Shown here in pieces: positions 57,100-64,000 of a stretch of DNA of 64,000 nucleotides (its first letter is position 1; every line of letters begins with the position of its first letter). The DNA is from Bidens hawaiensis (Eukaryota; Streptophyta; Magnoliopsida; Asterales; Asteraceae): positions 124,001 to 188,000 of the forward strand of contig JAIQDT010005783.1 in assembly GCA_021521415.1 (NCBI GenBank). Reading direction: 5' to 3'. Below the pieces are notes generated by a model, which saw only the letters and a program-made list of their open reading frames with translations, was not told the DNA's origin and did no database searches. Both the position numbers and the translations under genes were made by a program.

Positions 57100-58245
57100 G
57101 GAAAATTCCAAAAATAGTCCAAAAGTAAAGAGAGAAATCCAAAATAGTCCAAAAGTTTGCAAAATTCCCATGTTAGTCCATCGAAATTCATCTTCGTCGA
57201 CACATTTGGAATCATGCCGATAGATTTCGTTAACCAGTGGGATAATGACACATGTAAAGGTGACATGAGATTTTACTTGAAATATGTCTTCCCCGTTATT
57301 TTTTAATCCATAATCATCTCCTCAAAATTATGGTTTTCCAATGAAATCTGTCTGGCCTGTGAGTTTTCAAAAATAATCGAATTCTTCATTTTTTTGAAAT
57401 TCATTTCCTCGGATGCATTTCAGGTGAATTTAATCTCCAACGATGAATTTCAAAAAAGTTTGAAAAAACGATAATTTTCCAGGAAATTTAATCTCCTCAT
57501 ATAATTTTCAAAAAGTTTTAAAAAACGATAATTTCCCAATGAATTTAATCTCCTCCGATGAATTTCAAAAAAGTTTTAAAAATCTGATAAATTTGTGTGT
57601 AGAAAGATTTAATCTTTGCTTGAGTATCAAGTGTCAAGAAGGTGGATGGTAGTGGTGAATGGTGGTGGTGGGTGGTTGCTATGGGTTTGAAGAATGATTC
57701 AATCTTTAGTGACAAAATGCATGGAAAGATTCAAATTTTGAAAGCACAATGTATGTAAAGATTATGGGACTTTAATGGGTTTGGCCGGAAAATGGTGGTG
57801 GTGGTTGATATGGGTTGTGGTGGTTGAGGCGGCGGTGGTTGATATGTTTGTATTATCGTTTTTTGAAAATTATATGAGGAGATTAAATTCACTGGAAAAT
57901 TATTGTTTTTTTCAAACTTTTTTGAAATTCATCGAACGAGATTAAATTCATCTTAAATGCATCCGAGGAGATGAATTTCAACAAAACGTGAATTTTATCT
58001 TTTTTTGAAAACTCACAGGCCAGACAGATTTCATTGGAAAACCATGGTTTTTTAGGAGATAATTATAGATTTCAAGTAAAATCTTATGTTATCTTTACAC
58101 GTGTCATTACCTCACTGGTTATGAAATCTATTGACATGATTCCAAATGTGTCGACGAAGATGAATTTAGATGGACTAAAATGAAAATTTTACAAAGTTTT
58201 GAACTATGTTGGATTTCTCTCTCCTTTTTTTTTCATTTAGATCCC
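57100..58245. mobile_element. MULE-like foldback element with long inverted arms
   Basis: 57100-57490 and about 57885-58245 are imperfect inverted repeats of roughly 350-390 bp. For example, 'AACTCACAGGCCAGACAGAT' at 58009-58028 is matched in reverse near 57346-57365, and 'AATGTGTCGACGAAGATGAA' near 58145 is matched near 57188-57207. The ends, GGGAAAATTCC and a 'GGGATC'-type partner, resemble Mutator-like termini. The 400-bp centre is GGT-rich and non-coding. No clear 9-bp duplication, so the exact borders are uncertain. Confidence 0.68.
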
Positions 58246-58447
58246 TAAGTAATAAGATAATTAAGGAAAACTATTATCTCTTAATTCAACCAAGGAATTT
58301 GAGTTTCTTGCTTTTAATTTGTATAATAGTCAAATACTAAATTAAAAATCTTATATATGTTGGGAGTAAGGATACATGCATATTCAAAACTAAATGGGTG
58401 CCCGCGTGATGCTGCGGGAAACCAAAATCCTAGTAATCATGTAACAT

Positions 58448-58759
58448 TAAGGATGTTCAAAGTTCATTTAAAATCTTAAAAACGTTTTAAACCAATCACC
58501 ATTTTTGATTAGCTGGTTTCTGAATGTTCAAACCATAGAAAACAGTCCGGTTTACGGTTTATACCAAAAATAGGCCATATAAAACCGAACCGGACTGTAA
58601 ACCTATTATTGAAACGCAATGTGTGAAACCAAACCATTAGTAACGATTCAGTTTAAATTTTCGACGCTTTTGTTTTCGTTTTCAATGAAAAAAAAATAAC
58701 CAACGGTTTAGCTCACTATTAACTTAGAAACCGTTAAAACTGAATTGTGAACGCCTATA
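58448..58759. mobile_element. Short diverged hAT MITE, perfect 8-bp duplication
   Basis: 312 bp, flanked by TGTAACAT on both sides (58440-58447 and 58760-58767). It is a shorter, more diverged relative of 55412-56236: 'GTTCAAAGTTC' start, 'CCGGTTTACGGTTTATACC' inside, 'GTGAACGCCTATA' end. No coding sequence. Confidence 0.85.
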
Positions 58760-58767
58760 TGTAACAT

Positions 58768-59617
58768 GTTAATTTTTTTAATTGAAAAAAACTATAGTAA
58801 TACCATACCCAAATTAAAGACAATAAAATGCTTGTTTTTATGGTGTAATTTTAAAAAAAATGTATTAACGTATGAAAAAGTTACGGCCGTTGAAAAATCG
58901 TTGGTGGGAAGTTGGTTACAATTAAAATAAAAAAGAATACATAAGTAAAGATGAAGGTTCAAAGTTGTAATAATTTTTAAAATTTACAAAAGTTGAGTAA
59001 AGATGAGGGGCAATGTTGTAACTTTTTTCATGTATATTTTTTAATGGACAAGTTTGTCCTTATCTTACATGCTATAGAAGGTGTACCTTAAGCATTATAA
59101 GTTGTGAATTACTTAAAATGAAGGTGTCTTACTTTGCCCATATTTCATGCATTATATATAGTATAGATAATGAAAACACATATACATATATATTTATGTG
59201 TTGAGTAAGGATATATCTGTACATGAATGAGCTCGGTACTGCTAGTATTACGTAATGAAAGTATCGGAACCGAAAAGGATCGGCACGGTACTAAAGGCAA
59301 AATACCAGTGTTATACCTAACAATATTAATACAATTATACATAATGTTATGTTTCACTATACAAAAGCAGAATTCACCATGAATGGAAGTGGAACCCAAT
59401 CATGATAACCTTTATGGACTTTGAATTGTGTTGACCTCCTTCAATTATCAACAAAAGCTATAATCATCACCACTCATGATCTAGATTGACACTCGTGCTT
59501 TCTGTAGTCACAAAAGACCTGACGACATCTTCCACTACATACTAATTTCCCTTAAACATACACATATATTAGCGGAAGGGTGTAGCTGAAAAGAAAAGGA
59601 CAATACCAAAAGGGTGT
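58768..59617. other. AT-rich intergenic DNA, no gene seen
   Basis: About 850 bp up to the third Tat element's LTR. The five bases before that LTR are GGTGT (59613-59617), the candidate target duplication; its partner lies outside the window. Confidence 0.5.
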
Positions 59618-60597
59618 TGAAGAAACACTAAGTGACCCCGGCAGATTACGGATAATCTTAGGGTCAAGTAGATGTTTCCCACGAGGGTTAGGTCCGGCAA
59701 AGATGGTTATTCTTCTGATGACCTGCAAAACAGACACCGTGAGCTCGTCACTTAGAAGGGGGGTACCTCCTTGTGACCACCCTCCGGCGTGAGAATCAGA
59801 CTAGATTGCTCTGAATATAAATATATATTAAGAGAAATAGCTAGAGCAGATAAGATATGTGATGGTATAAGATAGTATATGATACCGTTCCAAGGTGTTG
59901 GAGTATTTATAGCCGAAGGTAGGTTTCCAAGCAGGTACAGCCAGCTGTATAATATTCCTTTTCTACCAACTGTGGGCTACGCACGTGCCATGCTGGTGGT
60001 TGGTGGGTAGGCAGCGGCTGATAGTGACATGGCCGGCCGTGTACTATTCCTTTTCCACCAACTGCAGGCTATGTACGTGCCACGACAAGGGTTGGTGAGT
60101 AGGCAGCGGCTGATAGTGACATTTTGTACTAGAGCGTGCTCCTCGTCGTACTGTTGTCAGTGAGCTATCACCCTGTGATTGGTTCATGGGCTGCTTTGGA
60201 CAGATCTTGTCTATTTTGTCCATACCTTGGCAGGTATAGTACAAAAGATCCTCCAGAAGCATACGGACTGGCTCATTTGGGCGGGAGTATTCCTGCCTTG
60301 CTCATTCCTTCTTCAGGTGACATTACTGAATTATTGAGAGTTAGTGCCTTGTGCGTGTAGCCTTGCTATTAGTGCGGGTAGCCTTCCCTAATGGCTTGTA
60401 TCCGCAGCTGCGGGAACAGGCGGGGTACTTCACCATTGGGAGGCTTTTCCTGTGGGAACAGCTGGCGTACTGCGCGTAAGGTCTTCATCTCTCTGAGCAT
60501 GGTGGGTCCTGCGGAACCAGTTGGTCTTTGCGCAGACGTCCCTCTTCAAGGTGAGTCTTGCGGGTCCAACTGGGCCCTGCTGGGACCTACCTCTTCA
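59618..60597 (-). repeat. 3' LTR of the third Tat element
   Basis: 980 bp, starts TGAAGAGG at 60597 and ends GTTTCTTCA at 59618. TATA box at 59904-59911. It shares with copy 1's LTR features that differ from the inverted-pair LTRs, such as one shorter CACGTGC repeat block. Confidence 0.92.
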
Positions 60598-60611
60598 AGT
60601 CCCCCCAGTCC
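60598..60611 (-). other. Polypurine tract of the third Tat element
   Basis: GGACTGGGGGGACT on the minus strand, adjacent to the LTR start at 60597. Confidence 0.85.
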
Positions 60612-62407
60612 AATGTTCTTCTCATGAATTGTTAATAAGTGAGGTGAACTTTTGGACTTAAGCAAAGGGTTTTGAAAAGGGTTTTTAGTTTTAAGGTTTT
60701 CTGTGGGGATTATTCCTGCGGTTTTCCTAATGTCACGTGCAGAAATTCCTGACTTTTCTGCTTGATCTTTGGGTATGATGCGGGTAGGTGTGTAACCTCC
60801 TCGCAAGTCAGGAGCGTTGAGTTTCACTTGTGTAGATCTCCACGAGGTTTTGGTAGTTTTAGACATAGTGATCAATTATGTTAAACAACCAATTCCATCT
60901 TGGAGCTTCAAACAATCTAGTTCTCAACGTTCCCGCTATGCGGGAATGTTATTTCCCTTTCCACAAGCATGGCCTAGAAGATCCTTCTTGGTTTTAATTC
61001 CCTGCAAGTGCTAAGTATGTGAAGGGTTTCGCCTTGACACTGTACCCGCACTCGTCTTATAGTTACTTGACTTCCAAGGTATTCTTGGCTTCAATTCCCT
61101 GCAGGTGCTAAGTATGTGAAGGGTTTCGCCTTGACACTGTACCCGCACTTGTCTTACGGTTTCTTGGTTACCAAGGTAAGGGGGTATATTCCCTCTTATT
61201 TTTGAATCTTTGTTTCACGCATATTTTAGTTTAACTTAGCAATTTCTTGAGTAGTTTGGATAAGTTAACCTTTCAACGTGGCAGATGATAGGTTAAAGTT
61301 TTGCTCTCTTTCGTGATTGTGCGGGTAAGACCGTCACTTTCACTTAGTAGGATGGCTAAACTTTACCTATATCTGACATGCGTGAAGGTTTTCCTCATCT
61401 TTTCCTTAGAAATTTTCTAAGTGTTTTAAATAAGTTAACCTTTCGACGCGCGGTTGTCAATAGGTTGATGTTCAGTTTCCTCTATCATGATTGTGCGGGT
61501 AGGACCGTCACTTCCATTTAGTAGGATGACCAAACTTTTCCTAAAACGGACCTGCGTGAAGGTTTTCCTCATCTTTTCCTTAGAAATTTTTTCCGTTTCT
61601 TGTGTTTATGCGGGTTTTGCCGCCTTCCACACGTAACGACTTACTTCCCCACTTATTTATGCGGTGAATACCGGCATATCAGTGTTTTGAATAAGTTAAC
61701 CTTTCGACGCGTGGTTGTCAATAGGTTAATGTTCAGTTTCCTCTATCATGATTGTGCGGGTAGGACCGTCACTTTCATTTAGTGGGATGACCAAACTTCA
61801 CCTATAACTTACCTGCGTGAAGGTTTTCCTCATCTTTTCAGAAATTTTCTAAGTGTTTTGAATAAGTTAACCTTTCGACGCGTGGTTGTCAATAAGTTAA
61901 TGTTCAGTTTCCTCTATCATGATTGTGCGGGTAGGACCGTCACTTTCATTTAGTGGGATGACCAAACTTCACCTATAACTGACCTGCGTGAAGGTTTTCC
62001 TCATCTTTTCCTTAGAAATTTTTACCGTTTTTTGTGTTTATGTGGGTTTTGCCGCCTTCCACACGCAACGACTTACTTCTTTCCATATTTATGCGGTGAA
62101 TACCGGCATATCAGTCTGGAAAGTTCATAAGTATAAATGTAAGACCATCAGCGTCAATGTGATTTGGAGAATCATTTCCATTAGAAGTGACTCTATTCTT
62201 TACAAGTTTGGAATTGATCTACATGCAGCCTGTGTAATTGAGCTCCCTTCCATGTTCTTGGGGGTGTCATCGAGCCTTTCGAGCCGATATGCACCTGGTT
62301 CGGAATCTCGTTGTTTACGCAGTATGTAGTCTCCAACATTGAAGCTGCAGTTTCATCCGTGTTTTCCCCAACTGGGGTTCTACACGCATTAGCCTGCTTA
62401 GCGTCCA
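60612..62407. repeat. Non-coding block with two kinds of tandem array
   Basis: About two units of the 93-bp family (60990-61180), then four to five units of a 170-180 bp family (61250-62110) with the core 'AAGTTAACCTTTCGACGCG' and 'GATTGTGCGGGTAGGACCG'. The second family corresponds to the array at 50810-51440. No ORF of substance. Confidence 0.85.
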
Positions 62408-63886
62408 TTATGCCACGAGGTGAGTGAGTTTCCCATTTCTGACGAATGCTTCGACGACGTCCTTCAAGGCTACGCATTCCTCCGTGGTGTGGCCTTTTGT
62501 CCTGTGGAAGTCACAGGATTTGCTTTGATCAGCGTTTGGACGCTGTCGGATTATTGGAGCCTCTGGCCATGGGAGCCTCTCGGTGGCAAATATCTCGGTG
62601 ACGCTTTTGGTGAGTGGCGTCCATCTGGAGTTCCGGTTCGACGACTGCATGTTATCCTTTCCGCCTAACCGAGGGTGCGAGCCGGATGAGGTGCCAAAGT
62701 TTACCCTTGACTGCCAAATACCAAGCTTCCTCTTTTTGTTTTGTCGGGCGGTAAGGACGTTGTTTTCTCTTGTTTTTTGAGTGTAGAGGTTTGTACTCTG
62801 GGGAAGATTTCTACCCAGTTGCTTTTCCGTTTCCGCGAAGCGTTTAGCTGCTGTCATGATGGCATCCCACGTGGATGGCATGCCATCTTTACCCGTTAAG
62901 GTGCGGATGAGCTCTGGGTCTTCCGCTCCCTGGATGAAAGCAGCGCGGACAAGATCTTCGCTAATAGTGCCCAGACTTAGCTTCTTTGAATTGAAGCGCG
63001 TGATGAAGTCTAGTAAAGACTCATCTTCCTCTCGGATGCAGTTGAGGATCGTCCATTGCTCTTCGGTATACTTTTTTGTTGACTGAAGTGTTGGCTGAAC
63101 TTTTGCTGGAAGTCTGCCCAATCGTAGATGTGGTGGACCGGTAGACGGTCGAACCACGCTCTGGCTGCCCCAACAAGCGTCATTTGGAACATGTAACACC
63201 ACGTGGGTTCCGTCCAATTGCTGACGGTTGCCCCCGCTATGAATCTGTTCAAATGATCGTCTGGGTCAGATATACCATCATATGTGCCTATGTTGGACAT
63301 TTGTTTGGCACTTTTCGGGGCAATTGCTTCCGCAATGTCCCTTGCAAATTTGGACGTTCCCGCATTTGCAACAGTTGGTCTGAAGGTTTTAGATAAGTCA
63401 CGTGGGTTTCCACCCGCGTTTTTTGGTTTAAAGGTTTCTCCAAAATTTCTTGTGGAAATCTGCTTGTTTACGCTTCCCTTTCGCCCTATGGCGCGGGTTT
63501 GCGTCACTGTCAGATTCTTCCCAATCTTTATCATACTCGCACTCATTACTCATGTTGAGCTGTTGTCGAGTGCTTCCGAATTCGTCAGCCTGTTGGAGTG
63601 AACGTAAGCGTTCATCCAACTCAGCTTGGAATTCCTTCTGACGTGCTTCCGCCCACGCTTTAACTTGATCAAGTGTTTGGCGGGGGAGCCTCGTCTGTTG
63701 TCTCTCCAACTGGGTATCGGTGAATCCCAGGGGAGGATTATTTACTGCACTTGCCCCGGCTTGGGTAACCGGGGTAGTGTTCGTAAAAATTGTGTACTCG
63801 CCGGTGTTCCCCCCAGTAGCTGGGGTTGTGGTTACCGGAGTTTCTTGGTCACTCGTTGGCCTTGGCACCGGAGTAACCTTAACCAT
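62408..63886 (-). pseudogene. Gag of the third Tat element, two frameshifts
   Basis: Starts at the ATG at 63886. The first frame covers the N-terminal region and ends near 63428. The second (about 63470-63080) covers most of the gag domain. The third (about 63080-62408) covers 'KYTEEQWTIL' to the C-x2-H-x4-H-x4-C knuckle ('CDFHRTKGHTTEEC') and stops after 'LTHLVA'. Frame changes near 63460 and 63085 prevent a full product. The end point after 'HLVA' is the same as in the intact gag-only copies. Confidence 0.9.
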
Positions 63887-63934
63887 CTTTCCAGAGGTTT
63901 TGAAAAAACTGAGAAAATTAGTTCTAACTTTTAT

Positions 63935-63949
63935 GCACGGATGGCGCCA
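63935..63949 (-). other. Primer binding site of the third Tat element
   Basis: TGGCGCCATCCGTGC on the minus strand, next to the 5' LTR end at 63951. Confidence 0.7.
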
Positions 63950-63950
63950 A

Positions 63951-64000
63951 TGAAGAAACACTAAGTGACCCCGACGGATTATGGATAATCTTAGGGTTAA
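63951..64000 (-). repeat. 5' LTR of the third Tat element (partial)
   Basis: The last 50 bp of the LTR (GTTTCTTCA end at 63951) are visible; the rest lies beyond the window. They match the end of the 3' LTR with one or two changes ('CCCCGACGG' versus 'CCCCGGCAG'). Confidence 0.85.

Larger units (their letters stand above)
59618..64000 (-). mobile_element. Third Tat element: gag-only, no antisense gene, runs off the window
   Basis: Minus-strand order: 5' LTR (from beyond 64000 to 63951), PBS, broken gag, non-coding arrays, polypurine tract, 3' LTR (60597-59618). Neither pol nor the antisense gene is present; the two array types that flank the antisense gene in the other element abut here near 61180-61250. 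Its gag start (Met-Val-Lys-Val-Thr) groups it with copy 1. Confidence 0.92.

Noticed and set aside
58768..59617. A host gene near the third Tat element
   Set aside because: I found no exon-like coding stretch with splice sites on either strand.

Overview
This window is nuclear DNA of a flowering plant. Host genes have spliceosomal introns (GT-AG), and most of the DNA is nested plant transposable elements: Ty3/gypsy LTR retrotransposons of the Tat and Tekay lineages, hAT, Harbinger-like and MULE-like DNA elements, and an RTE-type LINE. The style suggests a large, repeat-rich eudicot genome, possibly Asteraceae; that family guess is an inference and is not secure. There is nothing bacterial or viral here.

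Layout. 1-430: right end of a Harbinger-like element with the tail of an ORF. 2078-9867: a Tat-type gypsy element (plus strand) with a 5' LTR, broken gag and broken PR-RT-RNase H, cut off after RNase H. Its LTR is split by a complete, apparently intact hAT element (2202-5283, 699-aa transposase). 10530-11150: decayed LINE ORF2. 12805-13140: a small hAT MITE with the same ends as the autonomous hAT. 13772-25758: a solo LTR (5-bp duplication TGTAC) containing a complete Tekay chromovirus (15967-25576, duplication TTATA, minus strand) whose gag-pol has one in-frame stop.

27284-35013 is the host-gene island, both genes on the minus strand: a KMS1/VMP1-like ER membrane protein gene (seven exons resolved, the first exon not found) and a complete four-exon prefoldin subunit 5 gene. 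Duplicated non-coding blocks and a 5'-truncated RTE LINE with a 17-bp target duplication follow (36040-37669).

40260-54279 is the most unusual region. Two nearly identical 5.2-kb arms of a gag-only Tat element face each other (40260-45474 plus, 49067-54279 minus) across a 3.6-kb spacer. The right-hand element carries an intact antisense gene (47573-50601, five exons, about 915 aa) with its own TATA box. It has an N-terminal domain resembling the 'putative gypsy type transposon' family and a C-terminal coiled coil. At the foldback junction an LTR fragment, with its promoter, faces a truncated copy of this antisense gene.

54615-54738 is a perfect 124-bp palindrome with G15/C15 tracts. 54967-58759 holds a Tourist-like MITE, two hAT MITEs with perfect 8-bp duplications and a MULE-like foldback element. 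59618-64000 is a third, minus-strand gag-only Tat element without the antisense gene, running off the window.

How the parts relate. The Tat copies suggest one family with a pol-bearing form (copy 1, now dead) and gag-only derivatives with or without the antisense gene. The intact hAT and the MITEs sharing its ends suggest a donor and its dependants. Nested insertions give relative ages: Tat LTR before hAT, and solo-LTR element before Tekay.
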